A stretch of 64,000 nucleotides of DNA, from contig CAVXYY010000008.1 of NCBI GenBank assembly GCA_963766195.1, positions 170,806 to 234,805 of the forward strand. The letters run 5' to 3'. Below are positions 16,738 to 27,224 of this stretch, piece after piece (position 1 is the first letter of the stretch; every line of letters begins with the position of its first letter). The notes below the pieces were generated by a model that was given only the letters and a program-made list of their open reading frames with translations, was not told the DNA's origin and did not search any database. A program made the translations under genes and the position numbers. This DNA comes from JAHEFT01 sp963766195 (GTDB lineage: Bacteria > Pseudomonadota > Gammaproteobacteria > Xanthomonadales > SZUA-36).

Positions 16738-17335
16738 GAGCGAATTCATCCGCGATGTTTCGATCATGTCGCAAAAGCACCTTGCGCACCGGCCCGAACG
16801 ACTTCCGGTGAATTTCGCACGGCCCGTTTTCCTGCAACAACCTGAGGTGCTCGGCAGTCGGATAGCCTTTGTGCCGGTCGAATCCGTAGCAGGGAAAGCG
16901 CTGATGCCAGGTATTCATCAGGCGGTCTCGAAACACCTTCGCCAGGATGGAAGCCGCCGAGATAGCCGGTTCCAGGCTGTCACCCCGGATGATGGTTCGA
17001 ACCTCGCAATCGACCCGCGGAGCACGATTTCCGTCGACCAGCGCCAGCGAAGGAAAGGGGCGCAGGCTTTCAATAGCTCTGCGCATTCCCAGCAGTGTTG
17101 CCTGCAGGATATTGATTTCATCGATTTCATCAACTCCCACTTCCACGATGGACCAGGCAAGGGCTTTTTCCTGGATTTGAAGAAACAATGTCTCACGTGT
17201 TCTGGCGCTGAGTTTCTTGGAATCGTCCAGGCCGGCGATCACCTGAAGAGGGTCAAGAATGACGGCAGCGACCACAACGGGGCCGGCCAGGGGACCGCGG
17301 CCGGCCTCATCCACTCCGGCAATGACTGATCTCAC
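16724..17335 (-). CDS. rnhB: Ribonuclease HII
   Basis: The 203-residue enzyme removes RNA from RNA-DNA hybrids and misincorporated ribonucleotides. Catalytic carboxylates are present: D9 and E10 in VDEAGRGPLAG, D101 in LVDGN and D119 in RGDSLEPAISAASILAKV. The signature GYPTAEHL follows. It starts at GTG 17333-17335, overlapping the end of lpxB by GTGA. This is the usual lpxB-rnhB order of gammaproteobacteria, although dnaE, which commonly comes next, is absent. The C-terminal tail after LLRHDRN is contributed by REP element B and may be dispensable. Confidence 0.95.
   Translation of the reverse strand: MRSVIAGVDEAGRGPLAGPVVVAAVILDPLQVIAGLDDSKKLSARTRETLFLQIQEKALAWSIVEVGVDEIDEINILQATLLGMRRAIESLRPFPSLALVDGNRAPRVDCEVRTIIRGDSLEPAISAASILAKVFRDRLMNTWHQRFPCYGFDRHKGYPTAEHLRLLQENGPCEIHRKSFGPVRKVLLRHDRNIADEFAPTGL
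16734..16757. repeat. REP-type element B (single arm)
   Basis: GTAGGAGCGAATTCATCCGCGATG matches one arm and inner segment of the REP family. Its TAG is the stop codon of the TlpA-like gene. On the other strand the same bases encode the last residues of RNase HII (IADEFAPTG), so the element lies inside both convergent 3' ends. Confidence 0.8.
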
Positions 17336-18466
17336 TGTTCAAGTAAACCTGCGACCGCACGCGCAGCTTTCAGGCTGGCATCACAACGCAGTTGTTCATG
17401 AATCAGGCCGAATCTTTTCTGCAGCGCCAAACGTGCATTTCCGTCATCGAGCCAGCGGCAGAGTTTCGTCAGCCAGCTTTTCGCTGGTCGCGTCCTGCTG
17501 GATCAGTTCCGGAACCAGCATTTCGCCGGCAAGAATATTGGGCAGGGCAAACATCCGTGTCTGGATCATTCGCAGGGTTTTGGCCAGGTGATAGGTCGCA
17601 GTCTGATATCCGGTAGGCCACCACCATGGGACGATTTACCAGCATGGTTTCAAGGGTTGCTGTACCTGAAGCGCACATCACGGCATCGGCCGCCGCGATG
17701 ACGGTCCGCGGTGCGTTTTCAACCAGGGTGATCACGGAAAAATCAAGCTGGTCCATCGTTTTCTGGAATACATCACGCACGGTGCCATTGGCCATCGCGG
17801 CAACAAACTGCAGTCCCGGGCGCTTCGATTGAAGGATTCGGGCGGCTTCTATCATGGGCTGCGCCAGGCGCGATACCTCTCCGGTCCGGCTGCCGGGCAG
17901 CAGCGCGACGGTTTCTGCATCCGGCACCAGGCCCAACTTGTCGCGAGCCGGGGCCGGGTCCAGGTCCGTCGATATCTGGTCAGCCATCGGGTGGCCGACA
18001 TAGGTGGCCGAAACCTGGTGGTCTTTGAAAAAATCGGGTTCGAACGGGAACAGGCAAAGGACCAGGTCAGCCGCGCGCCTGATTTTCCGGACCCGTCTCT
18101 TCACGCCATGCCCAGACCGTGGGGCTGACATATTGGACGGTACGTATGCCTGCCTGCCTGAGCTGGATTTCAAGGCGTAGGTTGAAGTCGGGTGCATCGA
18201 TTCCAATGAAGATGTCTGGTGAAAGTGCCAGCAGGCGCTGCAATAACTGCCGTCGCAGGCGCACGAGTCTGGGCAAATGCGACAACACTTCGAACAGGCC
18301 GAATAAAGCCAGCTCCCCGGCAATCCCACCAGGCATCCATCCCGGCAGCCTTCATCTGAGTGCCGCCAATACCGGCGAATCTGATGTCGGGATACTGCTG
18401 CCTGAGGCGGTGCATCAAAGCGGCTCCGAGTTGATCGCCGGAAGCCTCGCCCGCCACCAGGGCCAC
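17332..18466 (-). CDS. lpxB: Lipid-A-disaccharide synthase (frameshifted)
   Basis: LpxB (GT19) joins UDP-2,3-diacylglucosamine and lipid X to make the lipid A disaccharide. The gene starts at GTG 18466 with VALVAGEASGDQLGAALM and ends at TGA 17332-17334 after DASLKAARAVAGLLEQ, about 378 residues, the normal length. Characteristic pieces occur in three frames: FAGIGGTQMKAAGMDAW, SPDIFIGIDAPDFNLRLE with YVSPTVWAW, VGHPMADQI with LLPGSRTGEV, and ASGTATLETMLVNRPMVVAYR. Changes fall near 18,335, 18,090 and 17,610. As an essential lipid A gene between intact lpxA and rnhB, sequence error is the likely cause. It lies 19 bp after lpxA. Confidence 0.9.
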
Positions 18467-18485
18467 GGTTGGATGCTGGACTGGG

Positions 18486-19262
18486 TCAGCGTATGAAACT
18501 CTTCTCGGTGGTGGCCAGGAAATCTACCCAGGGTTTGATTTCTTCGTGTTCTTCCGCCATCAGGGAAAGCTGCTGTTTGGCTTCCTCCAGCGGGGTGCCG
18601 GAGCGGTAAAGCAACTTGTAAGCCCGGCGGACCTGCCGGATTTGATCAGATGAATACCCCCGGCGCTTGAGCCCCTCGGTGTTGATGCCTTTGGCCTTGG
18701 CCTTCTCCCCCGAAACGGTCACATAGGGCGGGATACTCTGGTTAACGTGGCTGGCGAAGGAGGTAAAGCTGTGCTCGCCGACAGTGCAGAACTGGTGGAT
18801 CAGCGAATAGCCGGAAAGAATGGCCCAGTCCCCGACCGTGACATGGCCGGCCAGGGAGGCGTTGTTCGCCATGATGATGTTGTCACCCAGGTGGCAGTCA
18901 TGCGCGATGTGGACGCAGGCCATGATCCAGTTATTGTTGCCGATTACGGTTTTTCCGCCGCCCTGGGCGGTGCCGCGGCTGAACGTGCACAGTTCACGGA
19001 TCGTGTTGTTTTCGCCGATGATCAGCTCGGTGTCTTCGCCGTTGTACTTTTTATCCTGGGGTTCCTCGCCGATGGAGGCAAACTGGAAAATCCGGGTGTT
19101 CCTGCCGATCGTCGTGCGGCCCGTTATGACGACATGCGGGCCGATCCAGCAACCCGGGGCGATGGTAACGTCCGGACCGATGATGCTGAATGCGCCGATT
19201 TCTACGTCATCGGCAATTTTGGCCCGGGGGTCAACCAGGGCTTTTTCATGAATGCCGCTCAC
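18486..19262 (-). CDS. lpxA: UDP-N-acetylglucosamine acyltransferase
   Basis: LpxA transfers a 3-hydroxyacyl chain from ACP to UDP-GlcNAc, the first step of lipid A synthesis. The protein is a left-handed beta-helix of hexapeptide repeats; the catalytic His lies in CVHIAHDCHLGD (residue about 121), and the C-terminal helical domain holds EGLKRRGYS. GTG 19262 is preferred over an upstream in-frame start at 19280. It overlaps the fabZ stop as GAGTGAGC, gives the usual beginning (SGIHEKALVDP) and makes a protein of about 258 residues. The gene is part of the lpxD-fabZ-lpxA-lpxB operon. Confidence 0.95.
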   Translation of the reverse strand: MSGIHEKALVDPRAKIADDVEIGAFSIIGPDVTIAPGCWIGPHVVITGRTTIGRNTRIFQFASIGEEPQDKKYNGEDTELIIGENNTIRELCTFSRGTAQGGGKTVIGNNNWIMACVHIAHDCHLGDNIIMANNASLAGHVTVGDWAILSGYSLIHQFCTVGEHSFTSFASHVNQSIPPYVTVSGEKAKAKGINTEGLKRRGYSSDQIRQVRRAYKLLYRSGTPLEEAKQQLSLMAEEHEEIKPWVDFLATTEKSFIR

Positions 19263-19726
19263 TCCTGCTTTCCTGCGCAAAGTAATTCACAGCTGGCGAC
19301 CTGCTTGTCGCCAACGAAAGCCCGGCATTCGTAACGGCCCATTCTTCTCATGATGCGTTTCTGAATGACATCCAGGATCAGCTGATCCCCCGGGACCACG
19401 ACTTGCGTGAACCGGGCGTTGTCTACTTTTACCAGTACGTACAACTCACCTTTCTCCCCGTCGACCTCGGCGGCAAGATGGGCCAGCATACCGGCGGCCT
19501 GGGCCATGGCTTCGATCATCAGCACGCCCGGCATGATCGGGTTACCGGGAAAATGGCCCTCGAAAAATGATTCGTTGATCGAGACATTCTTGACTCCGAT
19601 CAGTCGCTTTTCAGGTTCCAGCTCCATCGACAGCACCCGGTCAATCAACAGGAACGGGTACCGGTGCGGCAGGTATTTCTGGATATCGACAGCCTCGACC
19701 GGGCCGGGCAATATATTATTTTTCAT
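19259..19726 (-). CDS. fabZ: 3-hydroxyacyl-[ACP] dehydratase
   Basis: FabZ dehydrates 3-hydroxyacyl-ACP in type II fatty acid synthesis. Because 3-hydroxymyristoyl-ACP is also the LpxA/LpxD substrate, it sits at the branch to lipid A. The 155-residue hot-dog protein has the catalytic His58 in FFEGHFPGNPIMPG and Glu72 in MIEAMAQA. The LPHRYPFLLIDR segment is also conserved. Its start overlaps lpxD by 11 bases, and its stop overlaps the lpxA start, so the three are tightly coupled. Confidence 0.96.
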   Translation of the reverse strand: MKNNILPGPVEAVDIQKYLPHRYPFLLIDRVLSMELEPEKRLIGVKNVSINESFFEGHFPGNPIMPGVLMIEAMAQAAGMLAHLAAEVDGEKGELYVLVKVDNARFTQVVVPGDQLILDVIQKRIMRRMGRYECRAFVGDKQVASCELLCAGKQE

Positions 19727-20768
19727 TTTCGCTCATTTTTCCCAATTGTAATTCAAGAGTTCGGACCTTGCGCGCCAGCTCATCGAGTTTTCGCAGACGG
19801 GCCAGGTTGCGGTTCCAGTCCTGGATGGGCGTAGACGGCAGGTGTCCGGACCAGGATTTACCCGGTTCGCGAATGGAATGGAATACCTGGCTGCGACCGT
19901 TGATGGTCGTTCGGTCGGCAATTTCCAGGTGGCCGGAAATGCCGGCTCCGCCCCCGATCAGGCAGTATTTTCCGATCGTGGTACTGCCGGCAATGCCAGT
20001 GGTTCCGGCAATGGCGGTGTGGGCGCCGATGCGGACGTTGTGTCCGACCTGGCAGAGGTTGTCGATGTGAACGTCTTCCTCGAGCACGGTGTCACCGACC
20101 GCGCCCCTGTCGATACAGGTATTCGCGCCGATCTCACAATCATCGCCGATGATGACGGATCCCAGTTGAGGCACCTTTTCCCAGTGATCCGAATCGAAAG
20201 CAATTCCAAACCCGTCAGCGCCGATAACGGCGCCGGGGTGGATCAACACCCGTTTCCCCAACCGCACCCCGTACCCAAGGGTCACGTTGGCACACAGCCG
20301 GCAACCCCGGTCCAGGTGACATTCAGCTTCGAGAACCGTACCGGGCCCGAGCGTGCAGCCGTCGCCGATGTCGCAGCCGTCGCCAACGACGACATGAGCG
20401 CCGATGCTGACGTCATTTCCGACCTTTGCAGTGCCGGCAACTATGGCCGTTGGGTGGATGCCGGTTTTTGCGGCCGGGCGTCGATCGAACAAGGTGGCGA
20501 TCCGGGCGTAAGCAACGTATGGCTCGTGCGTCACCAGGCAATTGGTCGGGCAGGATTCAGAATCTTCCATTTTAAGAATAACCGCGCCGGCCCTGGTCGA
20601 CGGCAATTGCTTGCGGTAAGAGGGGTTTGCGAGAAAAGTTACCTGGCTTGGGCCCGCCGAGGCCAGGGTGCCGACGCCATCAACCAGCAGATCGCCATCG
20701 CCCCGCAGATGCAAACCGAATTGGCCACTCAGTTCCGCCAGGCTGTGTTTGCAGGTTGATGCTGGCAT
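19716..20768 (-). CDS. lpxD: UDP-3-O-(3-hydroxyacyl)glucosamine N-acyltransferase
   Basis: LpxD adds the N-linked hydroxyacyl chain in lipid A synthesis. The 350-residue protein has the N-terminal uridine-binding domain (VDGVGTLASAGPSQVTFLAN), a left-handed beta-helix and a C-terminal helix (LDELARKVRTLELQLGK). The conserved GADGFGIAFD and HIDNLCQVGHNVRIG, containing the catalytic His, are intact. The length is normal and no frame break is seen. It lies 16 bp downstream of the Skp gene. Confidence 0.96.
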   Translation of the reverse strand: MPASTCKHSLAELSGQFGLHLRGDGDLLVDGVGTLASAGPSQVTFLANPSYRKQLPSTRAGAVILKMEDSESCPTNCLVTHEPYVAYARIATLFDRRPAAKTGIHPTAIVAGTAKVGNDVSIGAHVVVGDGCDIGDGCTLGPGTVLEAECHLDRGCRLCANVTLGYGVRLGKRVLIHPGAVIGADGFGIAFDSDHWEKVPQLGSVIIGDDCEIGANTCIDRGAVGDTVLEEDVHIDNLCQVGHNVRIGAHTAIAGTTGIAGSTTIGKYCLIGGGAGISGHLEIADRTTINGRSQVFHSIREPGKSWSGHLPSTPIQDWNRNLARLRKLDELARKVRTLELQLGKMSENEK

Positions 20769-20784
20769 TCGTGGACCAGGAAAT

Positions 20785-21318
20785 TCAGCGGGTTCCGAGT
20801 TCCAGTTGGTCAGCCGCGAATTCGACCTCTAACTGTTCCAGGATCAGGCTGGTGATATCCAGGTCAGGGTTGGCATAAATCACCGGGCTGGAAATGATCA
20901 GGTCGAAGCCGTTACGCCGGGCGATCTCCTGCACTGCGATATTGATCTGGTCTTCGAGCTGCTGCACTTCCTCTGTCCTGCGGAAAGAGAGTTCGTCTCT
21001 GAGGTCTTCCTTGCGACGGTTGATGTTGCGGCGCAATTCGCGCAGATCCCTTTCTATCTGGGTCCGGTTATCCGGGTTCATGTCGGCTTGCTGGAGGCGC
21101 ATTTCCAGCGCGTCGCCCCGCATTTCGTCCATTTCAATCGCATCATTACGCGCGCGAAATTCCATGTCCAGCTTGGCCCGCCCGGCCAGCACCTGTGGTG
21201 CATTGTCCAGCACTTCCTTCATATCGACGTATCCGATGCGCAATTGCTGCGCCTCGACCGATGCCGCCAGGGCAAAGCCGAGTAAAAGGACACAGATTAT
21301 CCGGGCGTAATACCACAT
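20785..21318 (-). CDS. skp: OmpH/Skp family periplasmic chaperone
   Basis: The protein of about 177 residues begins with a signal peptide (MWYYARIICVLLLGFALA, cleavage after VEA) and continues as a long charged coiled coil (RGDALEMRLQQADMN... RDLRELRRNINRRKEDL), the tentacle helices of Skp. A final strand-helix part reads FDLIISSPVIYANPDLDIT. Skp trimers hold unfolded outer-membrane proteins in the periplasm and deliver them to BamA, encoded directly upstream. The start at 21318 is chosen for its signal peptide; the frame extends 22 codons further upstream without signal-like sequence. Confidence 0.9.
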   Translation of the reverse strand: MWYYARIICVLLLGFALAASVEAQQLRIGYVDMKEVLDNAPQVLAGRAKLDMEFRARNDAIEMDEMRGDALEMRLQQADMNPDNRTQIERDLRELRRNINRRKEDLRDELSFRRTEEVQQLEDQINIAVQEIARRNGFDLIISSPVIYANPDLDITSLILEQLEVEFAADQLELGTR

Positions 21319-21401
21319 ACTCCGTATTGTACACACAACAGGGAGATTTAAGAATACACAAGGCGCCGGGATGATCTCAGGCAAGTACCTGCTTTTGCGC
21401 T

Positions 21402-23829
21402 CTAGAACGTTGTTCCGAAAGAAAATTGCAGGTCTTCGGTACGGTCACCCGGCCGGTCGTTGAACGGAAATGCATAGGAAATCACGATGGGCCCAACCGG
21501 GGCTTCCCAGGTGACCGAGATGCCATATGAGCCTCTTAACTTGGCCGCTTCAAAATCCTGGATGGTTGCATAGACGTAGCCGGTGTCTACAAACAACGCA
21601 ATCCGGGTTCCGCTCTGGCTGCCAACGAAGGGTGTCGGGAAGGCGAGTTCCATGCCGCCACCGACTTTGAAGTCGCCACCCACGGCCCGGCAATACCCGT
21701 CTTTGGGACCCAGCGTGTTGTCGTCGTAGCCGCGCAGGTCGCGCACGCCACCACTGTAGAAGTGCTCGTAAAACGGCAGGTTGGTGTCCAGTCTCATCAG
21801 GTCAGTCGGGTCGCAGTCACCGCTGACGGGTACATCGATCACGAGAGGTTCTGCCAGCGATTCCTTGTCGTACTTGTCATACGCGTTGCCGTAACCCAGG
21901 TTTCCCTTGACGGCAAACACCAGCCCACCCCAGATCGGCCAGTACTTGGCCCCGCGGTAGACAAGCTTGTAATACTCCCGGGTACTGCCGGGCAGGGCGA
22001 TCTGCAGGGACAAGTGACTGGGCCGAACCCCGCGAGGGATTCAGGAAATGGTTTCTGCTGTCGCGGGTCCAGCTCACCGTCCAGTCCCAGACGCTGTATT
22101 CCCTTTCGCGAGGCTCGAGGATTCCGTCTCCGTTGAAATCCAGGGAGTGTGACAGGGGGTCAAAGTCCCTGGGCTTGTAAACGATCTGCGGCAAATCCTC
22201 TATCTTCAGCTGACCGATATTGAGCTGGGAATTCCGGTACCCAAAGCCCGACCTCAGGTAGTCCACCTCGGTGACAGGAATGCCGAAATTCATGCCGACC
22301 CCCCACTCACTGCTGGTATAAGTGGAAATGTTGGCTTGCTGATAGTTGTAATCCTGGTAGCGTGCGTAAAAACCACGGCTCACGCCGTCATCATTCCAGT
22401 AGGGATTGTCGTAACTCAGGTTCACGCTCTTGATGATGCTGCTGTTCGATATACCCAGACCCAGGCGCTTACCGCTGCCGATGAAGTTGTCCTGCTGGAC
22501 ACTGAGCGATGCGATCAGTCCCTGCACCTGTGAATAGCCCAGACCCACGGTGAAACTGCCGGCGGGCCTTTCCTGGACACTGACGAGGATGTCTACCTGG
22601 TCGTCTGTTCCGGCCACTGGCGGTGTCTCGATCTCGACCTGCTCGAAGTAGGTCAGGCGTTGCAGCCGGACCTTGGAGCGGTCAATTGCCGACTGGGAAA
22701 ACCAGGCGCCTTCCATCTGGCGCATCTCGCGCCGCAGTACTTCGTCTTTCGTCTTGGTGTTGCCGGTGAACTGGATCCTCCGGATATAGACGCGTTTGCC
22801 GGGGTCCACGTAAAAGTTTATTGATACCAGGCGGTTATCACGGTCAACGTCGGTAATCGGGATTGACGTTGGCAAAAGCATAACCAATATTGGAGAGTAC
22901 CGAGTTGATGTTCTCGACGCTTTGTTCGACTTTTTTCCGGGAAAATATTTCACCGGGCTGGATCACGATCAGCCTGCGGATGGTTCCTTCATCGATCACC
23001 AGGTCGCCGGTGATCGAAACATCTTCCACGCCATAGACGTCGCCTTCCGCCACGTTGGCGGTGATGTAGATGTCCTGCTTGTCAGGGCTGATGGAGACCT
23101 GGGTCGATTCGACGCTGAAGTCCACGTACCCGCGATCCAGGTAGTAGGACCGGAGTTTTTCGATGTCGCCGGAAAGTTTTTCGCGCGAATACTGGCCGTC
23201 CTTCGACCAGAATTTCCATTTCGGGACGATATCGGCCTCAAAGTCCTTGCGGATGTCCTTGTCGGTGAAGGTTTCGTTGCCCACGATGTTGATGTGTTTG
23301 ATTTTCGCCACGTCACCTTCGTCGATGACAATCGCGATGCGCACGCGGTTGCGTTCAAGTTCGGTGACGCGGGTATCCACGCTCACCGCGTAGCGGCCCT
23401 GGCTGAAGTACTGTTTGACCAGTTCCTGCTTCAGTCGTCGAGAACCAGGCGGTCGAATACTTCGCCTTCCGACAGGCCAATGTCGAAAAGCACGCGCCGA
23501 AGTTCTTCTTCCTTGATCGCCTTGTTACCGGACAGTGTGACGGTTGCGATAGCCGGACGTTCCTTGACCTTGATCACGAGGATATTTCCTTCGCGCTCGA
23601 AGCCGATGTCCTGGAAAAAGCCGGTGCGGTAAAGTTCGCGGATCGCGGAACGTGTAACAGCCGGGGTCAGTTCGTCTCCCGGGTTTAGCGGCAGATAGTT
23701 ATAGACGGTACCCTCGGAAATTCGCTGCAGTCCTTCGACGCGAATATCCGAGATCATGAATGAGTCTGCTGCTTGTGCGAAATTGGCCCACAACAGGCAA
23801 CTCAAAATCAGAGTTAAAATTCTTATCAT
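21402..23829 (-). CDS. bamA: Outer-membrane protein assembly factor BamA (frameshifted)
   Basis: BamA inserts beta-barrel proteins into the outer membrane. The start MIRILTLILSCLLWANFAQA is a signal peptide. POTRA domains follow (FMISDIRVEGLQRISEGTVYN and IKHINIVGNETFTDKDI among others), then the Omp85 barrel with VSVQERPAGSFTVGLGYSQ, DFNGDGILEPRE and GGVRDLRGYDDNTLGP. The C-terminus FSFGTTF ends in the Phe required of outer-membrane barrels. The gene is read in four segments with frame changes near 23,425, 22,870 and 22,020. Total about 809 residues, normal for BamA. Since BamA is essential, these are very likely base errors. Confidence 0.92.
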
Positions 23830-23842
23830 TGATTTAGAAAGC

Positions 23843-25221
23843 CTACCCGACCAGTCGTAAAATATCGTTAACAAATGCGAGGCTCATCAGGCCTGCAAGA
23901 GCGATTAGCCCAAAATATTGGCCCGCTACCTGAGTTTGCTCAGATACCGGGCTGCCTTTCGCCAATTCTATCAGGTAATAGAGCAGATGACCCCCATCGA
24001 GTACGGGAATCGGCAACAGGTTGAGAATACCCAGGCTGAGGCTGATCGCCCCGAGGAAGAAACAGGAAATTTGACAGGCCGAGTGACGCTGACCGGTTGG
24101 CAAATTGCGCAATACTGATCGGCCCGGAAAGATTTTTAACGGAAGCTTTGCCGGTAACCATCCGGCCGAGCAGACCAAGTGTCGATCCGGTCAGACGCCA
24201 GGTCTCCTTCACTGCGGCCCCGAAAGCCCTCCACCGGGCCCAGTTGCAACAGGATGGCGGCCCGTTCCAGTGACGCCCGTTGCTCTTCGCTGATTGCGGC
24301 ATTGGTAATGCCCAGCAGGAGGCGGCTCGAGAATGTCCCGGTTTTTTCCTTGCGCGGCATGACATCAATTTCCAGGAGCTTTCCCTCCCGGTCAATCATG
24401 ACCCTCAGGGGTTCACCGTCGACGCCATGGGTTTGAACCAGTTGCCCGATCATCGGCCAACTGCTTACCGCATCGCCGCCGATACTGACAATACGGTCAC
24501 CGGGAAAAATCCCGGCCTCGGAAGCAGCGCTGTCTTCGTTTACTTCACCTACGACGGGCGGCACGTCGAGCCGCCAGGGTTCGATGCCGATAGCGTCCAG
24601 GGTGTTTTCTTCACTGAAATCAGCGCCAAGAGCCGTCAGGTTGAGTACATGGTCGGAACGTATGCCGTTGGCGTCTTCGACGGTGATCCGGGGTGAGTTG
24701 CGGTCCAGGGCCTGTGCGACCAGTTCAAGGATGGCATGCGACCAGGTGCGTGTATCGAGTCCATCGACGGCGACGATCGTGTCACCCGGCTCGATTCCGG
24801 CTTCAGCGGCAATCCCGTTAACCGCGCCGATGACGGGCCTGGATTCTGGTATTCCAACCATGAACATCAGCCAGAAAGCGAGCACCGCAAAGACGAGGTT
24901 GAATACCGGCCCGGCTGCCACGATGGCAATTCGCGTCCATACCGGCTTGCGGTTAAAGGCCTGGCCCAGTTCATTTTCCGGGACTTCGCCTTCCCGCTCA
25001 TCAAGCATCTTCACATAGCCGCCGAGTGGAATGGCGGCGATCACGTACTCGGTTTCGTCGGCTCCGCGACGGGACCAGATGGCCTTGCCAAAACCGACCG
25101 AGAACCGCAACACGCGGACGCCCAGCTTCCTGGCAACCCAGAAATGGCCGAATTCGTGAAACGTGACCAGCAGGCCCAGTGCGACGAGTAACCACCAGAT
25201 TGAACCGAAAACTTCACCCAT
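23843..25221 (-). CDS. rseP: RseP-type site-2 intramembrane zinc metalloprotease (frameshifted)
   Basis: RseP cleaves anti-sigma factor RseA in the membrane during envelope stress and clears signal peptides. Zinc ligands are HEFGH at residues 22-26 in the first helix and the Asp of LLPIPVLDGGHLLYY near the C-terminus. Two PDZ domains lie between (GIAAEAGIEPGDTIVAVDG and DSAASEAGIFPGDRIVSIGG). Frame breaks near 24,145 and 24,080 separate the third helix region from the LDG helix. The end at 23843 gives about 459 residues, near the usual 450. The start overlaps the dxr stop by eight bases. Confidence 0.92.
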
Positions 25222-26401
25222 AGAATTTCTTCACCCATTGTTGCGCTGCTTGCCGGGCCTGTTCGTCATGCCCAAGCACGTCGTCCAGGTTTTTGACGGC
25301 TGTGACGCTGATACGTTCCATGACATCACTGACCAGCTCGGGAATTTGCATGAAGCCTATTTTACCGGTAAGGAACGCGTCAACGGCTACTTCGTTGGAC
25401 GCGTTCAGCGTAACCGGAGCGCTTGCCCCTGCACGCATGGCTTCGAAAGCTATTTCCAGGCAAGGAAAACGGACCAGGTCCGGCTTTTCGAAACTGAGGT
25501 CGTTCATTTGAGCCAGGTTGAGCCGCTCGACCCCGGCTTCAATTCGCCGGGGCCAGGCCAGCGAGTATGCGATGGGTGTGCGCATGTCAGGTGTGCCCAA
25601 CTGGGCCAGTACCGAACCATCCCGGTAAGCCACCATCGAATGAATGATGCTCTGTGGATGAACCAGAACTTCAATCTGTTCCGGGCGCGCATTGAACAGC
25701 CAGTTTGCTTCGATCACTTCCAGCCCTTTGTTCATCAGGGTGGCCGAGTCGACTGAAATTTTCCGGCCCATGCTCCAGTTGGGGTGGTTACAGGCCTGGG
25801 CCGGAGTCACGCCGGCGAATTGATCTGCGGGCAGCGTGCGAAAGGGGCCGCCGGAAGCCGTCAGGATGATTTTTTCCACGCCGGCCGCATCCAGGCCATC
25901 CTCGAATCCATCCGGCAAAGCCTGGAATATCGCATTGTGTTCGGAATCGACCGGCAGGATGCGGGCATGGTTTTTTCGCGCTTCGGCGATGAAGACCTCA
26001 CCTGCGATGACCAGTGATTCCTTGTTTGCCAGCAGGATTTTTTTGCCGCGGCGGGCCGCTTCGAAGGTTGAATTCAGTCCTGCGGCGCCGACGATCGCGG
26101 CCATGACGATGTCGGTGTCGTCCATTCCCGCTGCCTCTTTCAGACCGGCCTCACCGGACATGACATCGGCGCTTGCGCCGTGGCGTTTCAGGGCGGCAAC
26201 CAGGTCCTGTTCGAGGGAGGAATCGGCAATGACGGCGAGGCGGGCATCAAACCGGGCGCATTGTTCAGCCAGCTTTTCAACATTCCGGTTCGCAGTCAGG
26301 GCAACCACCCGGAAATCGCCCCGGTTGCGGTCGATTACATCCAGCGTATTCAGGCCGATGGAGCCCGTTGAGCCGAGAATCGAGACGTTTGCCCGGGTCA
26401 C
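25214..26401 (-). CDS. dxr: 1-deoxy-D-xylulose 5-phosphate reductoisomerase
   Basis: Dxr (IspC) converts DXP to 2-C-methyl-D-erythritol 4-phosphate with NADPH, the committed step of the MEP isoprenoid pathway. The 395-residue protein is complete: GSTGSIG (residues 10-16) binds NADPH, VDSEHNAIFQ holds the metal-binding Asp and Glu, and TASGGPFR, HPNWSMGRKISVDSATLMNKGLE and LNASNEVAVDAFL are conserved. The first codons overlap the cdsA stop. Together with uppS two genes away it connects isoprenoid supply to undecaprenyl phosphate synthesis. Confidence 0.97.
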   Translation of the reverse strand: MTRANVSILGSTGSIGLNTLDVIDRNRGDFRVVALTANRNVEKLAEQCARFDARLAVIADSSLEQDLVAALKRHGASADVMSGEAGLKEAAGMDDTDIVMAAIVGAAGLNSTFEAARRGKKILLANKESLVIAGEVFIAEARKNHARILPVDSEHNAIFQALPDGFEDGLDAAGVEKIILTASGGPFRTLPADQFAGVTPAQACNHPNWSMGRKISVDSATLMNKGLEVIEANWLFNARPEQIEVLVHPQSIIHSMVAYRDGSVLAQLGTPDMRTPIAYSLAWPRRIEAGVERLNLAQMNDLSFEKPDLVRFPCLEIAFEAMRAGASAPVTLNASNEVAVDAFLTGKIGFMQIPELVSDVMERISVTAVKNLDDVLGHDEQARQAAQQWVKKFYG

Positions 26402-27224
26402 TGGAGCAGCACCAGGCAGGCCAGGGCAAAGAACGGGGCTCCTGCAAGCAGACTGTCGTAGCGATCGAGCACACCGCCGTGGCCGGGAAATATCGTGCCG
26501 GTGTCCTTTAACCCGACGGTTCGCTTGTGGATGCTGATGAACAGGTCACCACCCACCGAAGTCAGGGTTGTCAGCGCAGACAGCACCAGCAGCGCGAGCC
26601 GCAGGAATATGCAGGCCAGCGATGTATTCAGACCACAGGAACGCAGCAGCGATGGCAAGAATCACCCCGCCATAAACGCCGGCCCAGGTTTTTTTCGGGC
26701 TGATACCGGGGGCGAGTTTACGCCCGCCGAACTGCTTGCCGCTGAAGTAGGCGCCGACATCGGATGCCCAGATGACCAGCAACAGCAGGAAAACAACGAA
26801 CGGGCCGTCGGATTGGTCCTGCAGCCAGCACAGGGAATACCAGCAAAATGTCGTTGCCCCCAGTGCAGGACAAAAAGCCGGACTGGCGGAAAGAGCGGCC
26901 GGGTTTTGCGCCATCCCGGTAGGTGAACAACCGGCTGAACATCAGCAGCCAGCACAGGCAGCCGGCCCCGAGAATCATCATGGGCTGGGATTTCACGATG
27001 GGCCAGAAAACCATCATCAATGCGATGAGAAGCACCTGGATTACCTGCAAAGCCCAACCGGTGGTCGAGGAAAGGTCGGCCAGCCGGCGAAACTCCCAGC
27101 TGCCGATCAGCAGGACCAGGGCAATGATCAATCTGAACAACCAGGAAGGCGACAGGAAAACAGCGGCAACCGTTGCCGGGAAAATGATCAGCGCTGTGAG
27201 GATCCGGGTCTTGAGCAAACTCAT
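26398..27224 (-). CDS. cdsA: Phosphatidate cytidylyltransferase (frameshifted)
   Basis: CdsA makes CDP-diacylglycerol from phosphatidate and CTP at the inner membrane. The N-terminus (LKTRILTALIIFPATVAAV) and several hydrophobic helices are read in the first frame. The conserved DVGAYFSGKQFGGRKLAP and SPKKTWAGVYGG are in a second frame. The CDP-alcohol signature SIHKRTVGLKDTGTIFPGHG GVLDRYD (residues in the last 50) is in a third. Breaks lie near 26,890, 26,740-26,800 and 26,620. The total of about 275 residues is normal. Start ATG overlaps the uppS stop by four bases. Confidence 0.9.
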